This document shows, piece by piece, positions 16,639 through 25,816 of a DNA stretch of 64,000 bases. The position numbers were made by a program, and so were the translations under genes. Source of the stretch: Bryobacteraceae bacterium (GTDB taxonomy: Bacteria > Acidobacteriota > Terriglobia > Bryobacterales > Bryobacteraceae); the NCBI GenBank assembly GCA_026129905.1, contig JAHCHE010000022.1, positions 1-64,000 of the forward strand, read 5' to 3'. Below the pieces are notes generated by a model. The model was not told where the DNA came from, did no database searches, and was given only the letters and a program-made list of their open reading frames with translations. Position 1 is the first letter of the stretch. Each line of letters begins with the position of its first letter.

Positions 16639-17742
16639 TCAGCTCAGGTTGAACTTCCGCCAGTCGATCTTCGCGTCGTCGAATTCCCCCAGTCCGAGAG
16701 CGCCGGCGATTTCGACGTGTTCCGGCTGCATGCGGTAGAACGTGCTGTCCTCATCCGCGGGCGCCTCGCCCACCGGCCGCATGCCAACCTCCTTGCGCTT
16801 TTCGTCGATGATCCGCCAGCCGATTTTGTCGAGCGCGACCGGGTCCGTGGCGAAGTACATCGTGTTGTGATGCCACATGTACTTTCCCACCTTGCCGCCG
16901 GGCCCGCCGTGATAGGCCGCCTTGACGCCATCGAGGATGTGCAGAACCACCTTCGCGCGGATCACCGGGTGATCGACGATGGAGGGAATGAACGTCCCGC
17001 ACGTATTCAGCGTCGGGCTGGAGTGGCTGCGGCTGACATTGTTCACCAGGCCGTGCGACATGTTCTTCAGCGCCAGCGTGACGCCGGCCGACTGGTGATG
17101 CTTGATCACGCACAGGTTGATCATCTTGTTCACGTCCTTGGTGAGGAACTTCGCCACGTAGGAGCGCCGGTGGTGCGCGTCCGACGGATTGCCCTTCGGC
17201 AGCACCAGCGCCATTTCCACGTACTGGTCCGCGTCATAGCCGTCCATGTCCAGTTGCAGTTCGTGAAACTTGCCGGTCGCGTAGGTCCATCGCACGCCTT
17301 CCGGAAGCCATTTGTCGAAGCCGGCGCTCAGAAACGACTCGCGGTAGCGGTCGTAGGCGACGACGTCGGCGGTCTTGATGCCGGCCATCTTCAGCCCTTC
17401 CAGGATCTCGGCGAAGACCTCGGGCGCGGAGATGACGTGCGGCGCCCCGACCGGGTTCAGCTTCACGCCGACCACGTCGCCCGGAGAAAAGAAGGCGCGC
17501 CACGCATCGGCGGGATTATCCGCGCCGGTAAGCTCCATCATGCCCTTGCGCATCATCTGCCGGACCGGCTCGCGCCGATACTGGTCCGAAACGATGCTGC
17601 CCGGATGGTGAACCGAGACGACGCGCCCGGGATAGGGACCCGGAATGCCCAGCTTAGAGGACGCCGCGGCGCCTTGAACAGCGCGCCCGGCCAGCGCGGC
17701 GGCGAGACCGGTGGTCAGGAATTGCCGGCGGTGATGTTGCAT
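16639..17742 (-). CDS. Tat-exported DUF362 domain protein
   Basis: The 367-residue product starts with a twin-arginine signal (HHRRQFLTTGLAAALAG) after a GAGGGAG ribosome site. The body is DUF362-like: PGDVVGVKLNPVG near residue 87, KMINLCVIKHHQSAGVTLALKNMSHG in the middle, and MYFATDPVALDKIGWRIID near the end. No Cys-rich ferredoxin segment is present, unlike some family members. Function unknown; family members are often redox-linked or near iron-sulfur proteins. It lies 75 bases upstream of nagA on the same strand. Confidence 0.8.
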   Translation of the reverse strand: MQHHRRQFLTTGLAAALAGRAVQGAAASSKLGIPGPYPGRVVSVHHPGSIVSDQYRREPVRQMMRKGMMELTGADNPADAWRAFFSPGDVVGVKLNPVGAPHVISAPEVFAEILEGLKMAGIKTADVVAYDRYRESFLSAGFDKWLPEGVRWTYATGKFHELQLDMDGYDADQYVEMALVLPKGNPSDAHHRRSYVAKFLTKDVNKMINLCVIKHHQSAGVTLALKNMSHGLVNNVSRSHSSPTLNTCGTFIPSIVDHPVIRAKVVLHILDGVKAAYHGGPGGKVGKYMWHHNTMYFATDPVALDKIGWRIIDEKRKEVGMRPVGEAPADEDSTFYRMQPEHVEIAGALGLGEFDDAKIDWRKFNLS

Positions 17743-18087
17743 GCGGTTGCTCCCTCTCGAGTGATGAACCCATTGTAGTGCACGCCGCGTCCCCGGCGCG
17801 CCGCAGCGACATGCGTGAGAGAATCTGTTTTATCAACAGACCGTCCACATTATTTCCGCATCGATTCCGTATAACTAACTGTTTCTCTTGGGAGAAAAAT
17901 CTGTGAATTTCATCCGGAGCGGCGCACTTTGTTGATGCGGCCGCAGCCGAGTACTGCTAAATATAGAGAGATTTCCCGGGCGCATACGCGGAAGCGGAAA
18001 TCTCGGGGGAGGTGGCCGCCTGCACGGCGCCCGGGAACTGCCGGAAAGGGGCGGAGACGCGAAAGCCTTTGCCCCTTCTCGATCTCC
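17743..18087. other. Intergenic region with one hairpin
   Basis: No gene is supported. Arms GAGATTTCC (17968-17976) and GGAAATCTC (17996-18004) could form a 9-bp stem with a 19-base loop, about 85 bases past the end of ilvE. It lacks a clear U-run, so a terminator is only possible. The sequence near 17860-17920 is AT-rich and could hold the promoter for the DUF362 gene. Confidence 0.4.
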
Positions 18088-19029
18088 TCAGGCCCTCACC
18101 GGCTCCTGCGCCGGTACCGGCGTCAGCCAGCCGAAACGATCCTCCACGCGGCCGTTAACGATAGCGAAGAAGGCCTCCTGTAGCTTCTGCGTGAGCGGTC
18201 CCCGGCGGCCTTGACCGACGGTGATCCGGTCCACCGAGCGCACGGGCGTGATCTCGGCGGCGGTGCCAGTGAAGAAGATCTCGTCGGCGATGTAAAGCGC
18301 CTCCCGGGGTATCGGCGCCTGCTGGACCGCGATGCCCAGGTCGCCACAGAGCGTGAGAACGGAGTCTCGCGTGATGCCCGGCAACACGGAATTGCTCAAC
18401 GGGGGCGTATAGATAACGCCGTCCCGCGCCACGAACACGTTCTCGCCGGAGCCTTCGCTGACGTAGCCGAACGGGTCCAGCGCAATGCCTTCCTCGTAGC
18501 CGTCGATGTTGGCTTCCATCCGAATGAGCTGCGAGTTAGCGTAATTGCCGGCCCCCTTGGCGAGCGCCGGCAGCGTGTTCGGCGCCAGGCGGGACCAGCT
18601 CGAGACGCAGATATCGACGCCCTTGGCGAGCGCTTCTTCGCCCAGATACTTGCCCCATTCCCAGCAGGCCAGGTAGATCTCGATCGGCGCCCGGGAGCCG
18701 TCGACGCCGATCTGGCCGTAACCTCGTAGCATGATGGGCCGAATGTAGCAACTCCGCAACCGGTTCACCCGCACCAGTTCCACGGCGGCTTCGGCGAGCG
18801 CCGGGAGAGTAAAGCGGCTCTCCTCCATGCGGTAAATCTTCGCCGAGTCGAGCATTCGGCGAAGGTGCTCGCGCAGACGAAAGATCGCGGGTCCCGACGC
18901 CGTCTCGTAGCAGCGGATGCCTTCGAACACCGAACTGCCATAGCTGACGACATGCGAGAGCACGTGAATCCTGGCATCCTCCCAGTTGATGAACTCTCCG
19001 TTATGCCAGATCTTCTCGGTGGGCGTCAT
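18088..19029 (-). CDS. ilvE: Branched-chain amino acid aminotransferase
   Basis: The product is 313 residues, a fold-type IV PLP aminotransferase that makes Val, Leu and Ile from their keto acids using glutamate. Landmarks are [21 protein letters not shown] at the start, [41 protein letters not shown] with the PLP lysine at K158, [12 protein letters not shown], and [25 protein letters not shown] lies only 6 bases upstream of the ATG, so the transcript may be leaderless. The gene diverges from the M48 protease, with a 16-bp palindrome between. Confidence 0.93.
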   Translation of the reverse strand: MTPTEKIWHNGEFINWEDARIHVLSHVVSYGSSVFEGIRCYETASGPAIFRLREHLRRMLDSAKIYRMEESRFTLPALAEAAVELVRVNRLRSCYIRPIMLRGYGQIGVDGSRAPIEIYLACWEWGKYLGEEALAKGVDICVSSWSRLAPNTLPALAKGAGNYANSQLIRMEANIDGYEEGIALDPFGYVSEGSGENVFVARDGVIYTPPLSNSVLPGITRDSVLTLCGDLGIAVQQAPIPREALYIADEIFFTGTAAEITPVRSVDRITVGQGRRGPLTQKLQEAFFAIVNGRVEDRFGWLTPVPAQEPVRA

Positions 19030-19035
19030 TTCGCT

Positions 19036-19041
19036 ATTATA
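19036..19041 (-). promoter_or_regulatory. -10 element very close to the ilvE start (possible leaderless mRNA)
   Basis: A perfect TATAAT on the minus strand ends 6 bases before the ilvE ATG. Transcription would start at or next to the start codon. The -35 position overlaps the palindrome at 19053-19068 and has no good TTGACA match. Confidence 0.5.
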
Positions 19042-19052
19042 GAGTGCGGTGA

Positions 19053-19068
19053 CGGCAACGCGTTGCCG
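19053..19068. promoter_or_regulatory. 16-bp perfect palindrome between ilvE and the M48 protease gene
   Basis: CGGCAACGCGTTGCCG is its own reverse complement. It covers the spacer/-35 region of the ilvE promoter and lies 43 bases before the protease start, a typical place for an operator. The regulator is unknown. Confidence 0.45.
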
Positions 19069-19110
19069 GGCCCGAGCATCTGTTGTATAGCAGGGAGGAG
19101 GAGGCCCTTC

Positions 19111-20508
19111 ATGTTCGCATCGGTGTATCGGAGTAGATTTTTTCGGACGCTTATCCGCGCAAATTTAGCCTGCTCGGCGGCGCTGATGATGGTGATGGCG
19201 GCCGGCGCGTACGGCCAGCGCATTCCCAAACCCGGATTCAACCTGTTTTCCAGGGACCAGGACGTCCAGTTGGGCAAAGAAGCCGCGGCCGAAATCGAGA
19301 AGACCGTCCGGCTGGTAAACGACAGAAACCTGAGCGCGTATATCGAGGGAATCGGCCGGAAGCTGGCGGCGGCGCCGGAGGCGTCGAACTACCCGTATAC
19401 CTTCAAAGTCGTTCACGACGATAGCATCAACGCCTTCGCGCTTCCGGGCGGGCCGACGTACGTCAATACCGGCCTGATTCTCGCAGCCGACAACGAGGCG
19501 CAACTGGCGGGCGTGATGGCGCACGAGATTTCGCACGTGGCGCTGCGCCACGGTACCAACCAGGCGTCAAAGGCCAATCTGATCGCGCTGCCCGCGATGC
19601 TCGCCGGCAGCATGGCGGGGAATTCGATACTCGGGCAGTTAACGCAGTTAGGTATCGGCTTGGGCGCCAATTCCGTGTTGCTGAAGTTCTCCCGGGGGGC
19701 CGAAAGCGATGCAGACCTGCTCGGGGCGCGCATGATGGCTCACGCCGGCTACGATCCGATCCAGGCGGCGAAGTTTTTCGAGAAGCTTGAGGCGGAAACC
19801 GGCAAACGCAGCGGCGTCGAGCAGTGGTTCTCTTCGCATCCGAATCCGGGCAATCGGACCAAGCGTATCCAGCAGGAGCTACCCCACCTGCCCAAAGGCC
19901 CGTACACCGCCGACACCGGCAGGCTGGCCAACGCCCAGGCGATGGTGAAGCGATTGGGACCGGCGCCGAAACCCGCGCCGCAAGCCACGTCGGGCGCCGC
20001 GCCGGGTCAGGCGACCAAACCGTCCGGCCGCTTCGCCGAATTTCGTGGAAAAGCCTTTCAGTTTTCCCACCCCGACAACTGGCGGACGTTCGGCGATGCG
20101 AATGCGGCTTCGGTAACCGCCGCTCCCGAGGATGGACTTGTGAAGGGATCCGACGGCAACGTTTCCGTCGGGCGCGGCTTCATCGCAAACTTCCAGGAAG
20201 CAGACCGGTCGCGCCGGATCGATCTTGCGCGCGAGACCGAGGCGCTGATTCAGCAACTGCGGTCGTCCAACCCGACCCTGAAGCAGGGAAGCGGCAGCCG
20301 GAAGGTTCGAGTGGACGGCCAGGCGGGGCTCTCCACCATGCTGAGCAGCGAATCGCCCTATCGGGGCGCCACCGAGGCGGACCTCCTGGTCACCGTATCG
20401 CGGCCTGAAGGCCTGTACTATTTCGTGTTCGTCGCGCCCCAGCAGGAGTGGTCGATGTTTCAGCCTGCCTTTGACAAAATGCTCCAGTCGGTGCGGTTGA
20501 GCCGCTGA
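19111..20508 (+). CDS. Exported M48-family metalloprotease (BepA/LoiP-like)
   Basis: The ATG at 19111 follows an excellent GGAGGAGGAGG site and is preferred to longer upstream frames because a signal peptide follows (residues 1-35, ending AYGQ). The product is 465 residues. The zinc site is HEISH at 138-142 with the third ligand E198 in [11 protein letters not shown]. The region after about residue 290 is a Pro/Ala linker, followed by a C-terminal domain ([25 protein letters not shown]) not typical of short M48 proteases. Family members degrade or refold outer-membrane and periplasmic proteins. The HAD gene follows 5 bases after the stop. Confidence 0.88.
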   Translation: MFASVYRSRFFRTLIRANLACSAALMMVMAAGAYGQRIPKPGFNLFSRDQDVQLGKEAAAEIEKTVRLVNDRNLSAYIEGIGRKLAAAPEASNYPYTFKVVHDDSINAFALPGGPTYVNTGLILAADNEAQLAGVMAHEISHVALRHGTNQASKANLIALPAMLAGSMAGNSILGQLTQLGIGLGANSVLLKFSRGAESDADLLGARMMAHAGYDPIQAAKFFEKLEAETGKRSGVEQWFSSHPNPGNRTKRIQQELPHLPKGPYTADTGRLANAQAMVKRLGPAPKPAPQATSGAAPGQATKPSGRFAEFRGKAFQFSHPDNWRTFGDANAASVTAAPEDGLVKGSDGNVSVGRGFIANFQEADRSRRIDLARETEALIQQLRSSNPTLKQGSGSRKVRVDGQAGLSTMLSSESPYRGATEADLLVTVSRPEGLYYFVFVAPQQEWSMFQPAFDKMLQSVRLSR

Positions 20509-20513
20509 ACCGC

Positions 20514-21134
20514 ATGCCGGCCTACGACGCGATCCTGTTCGACTTTGACGGCGTCCTGATCGATAGCGAACCTCTTCACTGCGCGTGCTGGGCCGAGGTG
20601 CTGGCGCCGCTGGGCGTGACGCTCGACTGGACGACGTACCGTGCGCACTGCATCGGCGTGGCTGACCGCGACATGATCGCTTTCCTGGCGGCTCGCGCCG
20701 GCGGGCGCCTATCCGCCGAACGGCTCTGGCAGGAATATCCACGGAAGAATCGGAAGTTCCTGGAGCGCGTCGTCGCCAATCCCCCGTTCCCCCCAGAGAC
20801 GGTCGCCCTGATTGGGGAATTGCAGCCGGCGTATCCGCTCGCGGTGGTTTCCTCCAGCGGCCGCTCCGAAGTAGAACCGGTGTTGGCGGCCGGTGGACTG
20901 CTGCGTTTCCTCAGCGGCGCTGTCTACGGCGACGAAGTCGGCCGGCACAAGCCGGACCCGGAGCCCTATATTCTGGCGGCGGCGCGGCTCGGCGCGCGGT
21001 CGCCGCTGGTGGTGGAGGATTCGGTTCCGGGCATCGAAAGCGCCCGAGCCGCCGGCTTCGACGTGGTGCGCGTGGGCAGCGCCGACGAAACCGCGCAAGT
21101 TGTCCGCCGCAGGCTTAACGGCCAGGCGAAGTAG
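20514..21134 (+). CDS. HAD-family phosphatase / phosphoglucomutase-like protein
   Basis: The product is 206 residues. All four HAD motifs are present: FDFDGVLIDSEPLH (nucleophile Asp 11 and acid/base Asp 13), VVSSSGRSE, a lysine in GRHKPDPEPY, and VVEDSVPGIESA. The cap is the small helical type found in beta-phosphoglucomutase and sugar phosphatases; the exact substrate cannot be read from sequence. It is almost certainly co-transcribed with the M48 protease, although no functional link is evident. Confidence 0.88.
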   Translation: MPAYDAILFDFDGVLIDSEPLHCACWAEVLAPLGVTLDWTTYRAHCIGVADRDMIAFLAARAGGRLSAERLWQEYPRKNRKFLERVVANPPFPPETVALIGELQPAYPLAVVSSSGRSEVEPVLAAGGLLRFLSGAVYGDEVGRHKPDPEPYILAAARLGARSPLVVEDSVPGIESARAAGFDVVRVGSADETAQVVRRRLNGQAK

Positions 21135-21137
21135 CCG

Positions 21138-22211
21138 TCAGGGCGCGGCCAAGCGGTTTCCCGGCGCGCTGCGGGCTTCGCCCATCTGGGACCAGTAGCC
21201 AGGTCGCGCCCGGATGCGGAAGTCGCCCTCTCGCGTCAAACGCACGTCGATCCTGTGGTAGCCCGGAACCGCGGTCTTCGGCGTGAAACTCAGCACATAC
21301 TGCGTGGTCAGCTCGTCGGACAGCTTCTCGATGCTCCGCTCCAAACCCTTCAACCGGGTGAAGGGAAATACGGCGCCTCCAGTGGCTGCGGAGAGTTCGT
21401 GAGCCGCCTTAACCTGGGCGAGCCGCCCGAGTTCGCCCAGTCCGCCCAGAATGCCCACGCCCTGTTGCGGCGGGGGCAGGGGAGGACGTTCCCAGTTGCC
21501 TGCGGGCGTATCGGCTTCGCGGCCGGGCCTTTGCGGCCCCTTCGGCGACCGCGTTCGCCCGACATCGGTTGCCTTGGCCGTGAAGGCCGTCTTGAAAGCC
21601 GAATAGGTAGCCGCATAAATGGTGACCCCGGCGGACTGAGCAGCGGCGACAACCGCTTCCAGGTCGGTCTCGCTGCCACGGTCCCGGGTCCCGGAGACAA
21701 GCAGCAGTACGCGGCGCGCGTTGGGGCGGCGGGCCAGCCGATCGATGGCCGCGCTGGCGGCGTCAAGGATGCGCGCTTCCTTTTCGATCTCCGGCTGAAG
21801 ACGATTGAAGGCCAGCGAGAGGGCATCGCCGTCCCGCGTGCAATCCTGCCGCCACTCGATGGTCCCGGCGAAGGTCACCAACGCCGCGCAACCGCGCTCG
21901 CCGGTGATCAAGGGCTGGATCATGGCGCCGATTTTGCGGATCTTGTCCAGCGCCGGGGCCGAGACATTCGAAGCTTGCACTGCGACGACCAAAGCGATCG
22001 GCGCAACACCTGTTGCAAAGCTGTCAACAGTCACCGATTGTAGCCGCCCGTTGTCAAAGACGCGAAAATCGGAGGCATCCAGCCCCTCGACAGCCCGGTC
22101 TTTCCCATCCGTAACCATCACTGGAACTTGAACAATGCGGGTCTGCGCTCCAAACCGGGCTTCCTGGGCCGGCAGCAATCCGGCGAGCGCCAAGGCAACG
22201 ACGCACCTCAT
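21138..22211 (-). CDS. Exported VWFA-domain protein (acidobacterial TIGR03436 type)
   Basis: The product is 357 residues with a short signal peptide (MRCVVALALAGLLPAQ). It has VPVMVTDGKDRAVEGLDASDFRVFDNG, the fixed N-terminal block of acidobacterial VWFA proteins, then the A domain: IALVVAVQASN in place of the usual DxSxS metal site, VLLLVSGTRDRGSETDL, and YVLSFTPKTAVPGYHRIDVRL at the end. Because the metal-site motif is degenerate (VQASN), ion-dependent ligand binding is doubtful. Function unknown. It converges with the HAD gene, with only 3 bases between. Confidence 0.85.
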   Translation of the reverse strand: MRCVVALALAGLLPAQEARFGAQTRIVQVPVMVTDGKDRAVEGLDASDFRVFDNGRLQSVTVDSFATGVAPIALVVAVQASNVSAPALDKIRKIGAMIQPLITGERGCAALVTFAGTIEWRQDCTRDGDALSLAFNRLQPEIEKEARILDAASAAIDRLARRPNARRVLLLVSGTRDRGSETDLEAVVAAAQSAGVTIYAATYSAFKTAFTAKATDVGRTRSPKGPQRPGREADTPAGNWERPPLPPPQQGVGILGGLGELGRLAQVKAAHELSAATGGAVFPFTRLKGLERSIEKLSDELTTQYVLSFTPKTAVPGYHRIDVRLTREGDFRIRARPGYWSQMGEARSAPGNRLAAP

Positions 22212-22285
22212 CCTGCGGCTACAGAGTGCAATTCAGGGGCCACAATCGCTGGACGCCGGGCTCGCCACTCGCCGCCGGCGGCTCC

Positions 22286-22430
22286 TACTCGAACAACTCC
22301 GCCACTTCGAGGTTGACTTTGGGTCCGCCCTCGGTGCGGAGCGTGTCGACCGGCTGAAGGGCCCCCTTTTTCGCGGCGTAGGCGCAGCGCGCGCGGGGGT
22401 CGACGATCCAGACGTGGCGGACGCTGTTCG
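22286..22430 (-). pseudogene. C-terminal remnant of a Uma2-type (DUF820) nuclease
   Basis: The frame reads VRHVWIVDPRARCAYAAKKG, then PVDTLRTEGG and VNLEVAELFE to a stop at 22286. This matches the end of Uma2-family PD-(D/E)XK proteins, where VWIVDP is characteristic. A stop lies in frame just upstream and no catalytic N-terminal part is present. Another minus-strand frame at 22459-22560 ends DLEVEALKDRVRALEERRP, possibly debris of a similar gene. The rest of 22212-22604 shows nothing else. Confidence 0.55.
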
Positions 22431-22604
22431 GCGGTCTTCACTCGGGGGGATTTCCTGTCTCTATCATGGGCGCCTTTCCTCCAGCGCGCGAACCCGGTCT
22501 TTCAGCGCTTCGACTTCGAGATCCAGGGCATATGGAGCATCGAGGCGCAATAACGAGTGACCTTCAGTTCCGATAACGGATATTATGTAAACTAAACATC
22601 CTGG

Positions 22605-22648
22605 TAAAAAAGAAGGCTCGCTCCGAGTCGTCAAACCCGGAGCGAGCC
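22605..22648 (-). terminator. Rho-independent terminator after the FecR/DUF6600 gene
   Basis: Perfect 11-bp arms GGCTCGCTCCG and CGGAGCGAGCC enclose a 12-base loop (hairpin 22615-22648). On the minus strand it is followed by TTCTTTTTT. It lies 24 bases past the stop at 22672. Confidence 0.88.
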
Positions 22649-22671
22649 GAGGGAAGAAACAAACTCATGCC

Positions 22672-25176
22672 CTAGCGGCTGCGTCCGGAACGGCCACCGC
22701 CTCCACTGCCCGAGGAACGCCCGCCGCCGCCCGAGGGGCTGGCCCCGCCACCGGAGCGGCCACCGCCACTCCAACCACCGCCGCCGCTGCTGCTCCGGCT
22801 GCCGCCACCGCCGCTCCAGCTACCGCCGCCACTGCTTCGGCTGCTACCGCCGCCGCTGCTGCGTGTGGCGCCGCCGCTCCATCCACCACCACCGCTGCTG
22901 CGCCCGCCGCCGGACTCGAATCCTCCGCCGCCGGACGAGCGTGGCGAGCTTCGGCTGCCGCTGTCGGAGCCGCCGAAGACACTCCCGCGGGGCTCGGCAG
23001 CGCCGCTGAACCGCTCCGACGAGCGATCGGAGCGGGAGCTGGACCGCTCGCGGACAATCGAGGGCCGGCTGGGTACCGATTCATAGCTGCCTCCCCGATC
23101 GACCCGCGAAGGCGTCTCGCCGAAGCCTTCGCTGCGTCCTCGGCGTTCGAGCGAGCCGGACGAGCTGCCGGCGTCGGAATTTCCGGTACGGTCCCAAGTC
23201 CGCGACGAGCTCCTCGAACCGCCGGACCGCTCGACGGACTCGGGCCGGACCGTGTCCGACATGCGGGCCGGTTCGCCGAACCTGCGCCAGCCTCCGGTCG
23301 AGCGCTCGACGGCGCCGGCGCTCCCCGAGCCGGACGAACTCTCTGCGTTCTCGGCCGGCCTGCCCGGCCAGCCGCCGGTGGAGCGGTCAACCCGAGCGCC
23401 TGCCGCGCCCCGGCCGGAAACACTCCGTTCACTTCCAGTGCTTGCTTCGGGCTGGCTTGCATCTCCAAACCGTCGCCAGCCTCCGCTGGTGGAACGCTCA
23501 CGCGGAGAAACCGCCGCCGGCTCGGAGGACCGGGTGGCCCCGCGGGCGTCGAAACTACGGCTAGCCCCCGCGCTCGCTTCGGCGCCGCGGGGCGTGTCCC
23601 CTTCCCGGCGCCAACCGCGGGATGTCTGGTCGCCCGTTCCTCCGCGCGAGGCGTTCGAATTCCCTGCCCTGGGCGATTCGGCCACAGCCGCTCCGGACGC
23701 GCCAAGCCGCGGGTTGTCAGATTGGTTTAAGGCTCGGCGCGCAGCTCGTTCAATTCCTTGCTGTTGTTGGTTGAACGGCACGGTCTCGGCCTGCCGCGCC
23801 GCTCGCCGGGTGGCGAATTGGTCGCGCCCGGCGGGACCGGCCTGTACCCGCGCCTGCCGGTCCGACAGCGACAGGCTCTCCCGGTGTGGAACGACCGGCA
23901 TTTGCCCGCGGACCAGGTCCACCCGGCGAAGGTCCACCTCCGACCCTCGGTAGACGTTCGAGACCCGCCCGCGTCCGAAGTTGGCGCCGTTCACGGCGGT
24001 GATCCCGTTGCCAACGCTGGCGTTCCGGTAAACGTTGGTCACGTTGACGTTGTTGACGATATTGACGCTGTTGTCGATATACGTGGAGTTGCGGAAACCC
24101 CGATAGTAGCGGTGGCCGTACCACGGATGAAAACGTTCGTACGGCGCAAGCGGGACCCAGCCGACGTGTCCCCACCCAAACCCGACGCCGATGTTGAACC
24201 CCGAACGCCCGCCCCAGCCGAAAAAGCCGACCAGCGCAGGCCGCCAGTAGTGGCGCGAGCGAAAGCCACCCGGCCACCAGCACCAGCCATACGGACCGTG
24301 GTGGAACCATCGCCCGTAGTGATACGGGGCCCAACCCCAAGGGTCATAGCTGACCCAGGTCCAGCCGTACCAGTCGAGCCAACTCCATCTCCCATAGCGG
24401 TAAGGGGCCCAGTCGGGGGCGACGCGGGGACTCCACACCCAACCATATGACGGCACGTAGACCCAGCGACCGTAAGGATCCAGGTCTTCCGCGCCATAGA
24501 TGTCAGAACTCACGTAACGGTAGACATTAGAACGGCTAAGTTCTTTGTCGCGCTCCTCATTCCAGCGATCCCACTCATCCTGCGGAATCGCGCTCGCAAG
24601 CTGAAACTCGGGTTCCGAGGCCGTTCCCCGGACCATCATCGTCCGGCCGGCGCGAAGCGTTTCCGCGCCGCGCGGCGTAAACACCTCCGCCTCTCCCGAG
24701 CGCACCGTGATCTCGGTCGTGCCGTCGTCGCGAACCGCGACGCGATAGCGCCCCTTCCTCGCCGGGCGAACCGAGACGTTGGGTGTGCTCAGATCGACGT
24801 CGGCCCGCGTGTCTCTCAGAACGGAGAACGTAATAATTCCCCGCGAAATCTGGAGCTGATAGCGATTGTTCTCGAGCTCCGAAAAACGGACCTCGGTGTT
24901 GGCGGCGAGCCGCAGCAAGTTGGCGTGATCCAACTGAACTTCCGCGCGAGAACCCGCACCGGTCAAGATCGTGTCGGGAACGATAATCGGCGCGTTGATG
25001 GCGGCCGCGACCCAGTCGCCGGTGTCGGACCGGCGCACGGAAACGTCGCCGTTGAGAACGCTGATCCGGGCTACGCCGCGCCCGGGACCTTCGTCGTCCC
25101 CATCGGTTTGCGCGCGCAGGAGCGCGAGCGGCGTCAACTGGAGAACTACAGCGGCTGCAAGGAGCTTTCGTGTCAT
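22672..25176 (-). CDS. Exported FecR / DUF6600 protein with long Gly/Ser/Arg-rich tail
   Basis: I start it at the ATG at 25176, directly after GGAGG, giving 834 residues. A signal peptide (MTRKLLAAAVVLQLTPLALL) is followed by a FecR-like beta domain (ISVLNGDVSVRRSDTGDWVAA, AGSRAEVQLDHANLLRLA). A Trp/Tyr/Pro-rich DUF6600 segment follows at about residues 220-360 (DPYGRWVYVPSYGWVW, WAPYRYGRW, DPWGWAPYHYGRW). The C-terminal 400 residues are low in complexity: SRSSGGGSW-type repeats rich in G, S and R. It probably sits in the periplasm or at the cell surface. The tail is probably disordered. A strong terminator follows. Confidence 0.8.
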   Translation of the reverse strand: MTRKLLAAAVVLQLTPLALLRAQTDGDDEGPGRGVARISVLNGDVSVRRSDTGDWVAAAINAPIIVPDTILTGAGSRAEVQLDHANLLRLAANTEVRFSELENNRYQLQISRGIITFSVLRDTRADVDLSTPNVSVRPARKGRYRVAVRDDGTTEITVRSGEAEVFTPRGAETLRAGRTMMVRGTASEPEFQLASAIPQDEWDRWNEERDKELSRSNVYRYVSSDIYGAEDLDPYGRWVYVPSYGWVWSPRVAPDWAPYRYGRWSWLDWYGWTWVSYDPWGWAPYHYGRWFHHGPYGWCWWPGGFRSRHYWRPALVGFFGWGGRSGFNIGVGFGWGHVGWVPLAPYERFHPWYGHRYYRGFRNSTYIDNSVNIVNNVNVTNVYRNASVGNGITAVNGANFGRGRVSNVYRGSEVDLRRVDLVRGQMPVVPHRESLSLSDRQARVQAGPAGRDQFATRRAARQAETVPFNQQQQGIERAARRALNQSDNPRLGASGAAVAESPRAGNSNASRGGTGDQTSRGWRREGDTPRGAEASAGASRSFDARGATRSSEPAAVSPRERSTSGGWRRFGDASQPEASTGSERSVSGRGAAGARVDRSTGGWPGRPAENAESSSGSGSAGAVERSTGGWRRFGEPARMSDTVRPESVERSGGSRSSSRTWDRTGNSDAGSSSGSLERRGRSEGFGETPSRVDRGGSYESVPSRPSIVRERSSSRSDRSSERFSGAAEPRGSVFGGSDSGSRSSPRSSGGGGFESGGGRSSGGGGWSGGATRSSGGGSSRSSGGGSWSGGGGSRSSSGGGGWSGGGRSGGGASPSGGGGRSSGSGGGGRSGRSR

Positions 25177-25374
25177 GTTGTCCTCCTGTCCACGCCAATG
25201 GATTTGCACGCCGGCGACCAAAGAAAGCGGCCATCAATTCAATAGCTTACGCGTGTGGTGGGACGCTTGTAGTGGCCGAAAACCACCACCCCGGCCCGGA
25301 ACCACCAATGGCGGCTCGACCGGCTCAGACCGGTGCACGAACGCCCCGTCCCGTTGCGCCGACCGCTTCGGCTG

Positions 25375-25503
25375 ATGGTGACCACCGAGACGGAGATCGA
25401 ACAGATGACCCGCGCCCTCGAAGCCGGGGCCGACGAATACGTGATGAAGCCGTTCACCGAGGCCTTGACCGACAAGCTCCGCCTGCTCGGATTGCTCTCG
25501 TGA
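25375..25503 (+). pseudogene. C-terminal fragment of a CheY-type response regulator
   Basis: The frame reads LMVTTETEIEQMTRALEAGADEYVMKPFTEAL and ends at 25503. This is the last third of a CheY receiver domain, including the conserved Lys-Pro (MKPFT). The phosphorylated Asp and the N-terminal half are absent; upstream sequence to 25177 does not supply them in any frame I could follow. The stop overlaps the start of the next fragment. Confidence 0.7.
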
Positions 25504-25661
25504 AGGCGGCGCGACCTGAGGCGCAACTTAAAATCATACGTGGAAAACACATCAAATACGGCAAGATACGCGTGTTGATCGTTGACGACTCCGTGGTGAT
25601 CCGTCACCTGGTGCGACAGGCGCTCCAGGAAGCCCCGGAGTCTCCGCGTCTGTGGCGGTAA
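25500..25661 (+). pseudogene. N-terminal fragment of a CheB-like receiver protein
   Basis: Starting at a GTG that overlaps the previous stop (GTGA), the frame reads KIRVLIVDDSVVIRHLVRQALQEAP and stops at 25661. This is the acidic-pocket end of a receiver domain, most like CheB, which often follows cheY. The remainder, including the methylesterase, is missing. Together with the CheY fragment it marks a lost chemotaxis locus. 25662-25816 holds no further gene. Confidence 0.65.
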
Positions 25662-25816
25662 CCTGTTCGAGCGGATGGACTTCGCGGATGGATGCGGCCT
25701 ATTCCGCATTACCCTTGTGGAAGTCCTCGACGAAAAGTGAGCGGCCAACCCGCCGCTCGGCGCGGTTGAACTATAGTTAACTCCGCCGGCCAATCTTCGG
25801 TTACAATGGAGGAGCA

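Noticed and set aside
15838-17778. Long plus-strand frame over nagA and the DUF362 gene
   Set aside because: It spans two clearly recognised minus-strand genes and their gap, and its composition (Arg, Ala, His, Val) is that of a shadow frame.
22680-22960. Regular short repeats that could suggest a CRISPR array
   Set aside because: Repeats are codon-level Gly/Ser/Arg repeats without constant repeat and unique spacer units.
22665-23705. Ala/Pro/Arg-rich frame in the region of the Gly/Ser/Arg tail
   Set aside because: It is an overlapping minus-strand frame in low-complexity codons of the FecR/DUF6600 gene and has no ribosome site or domain.
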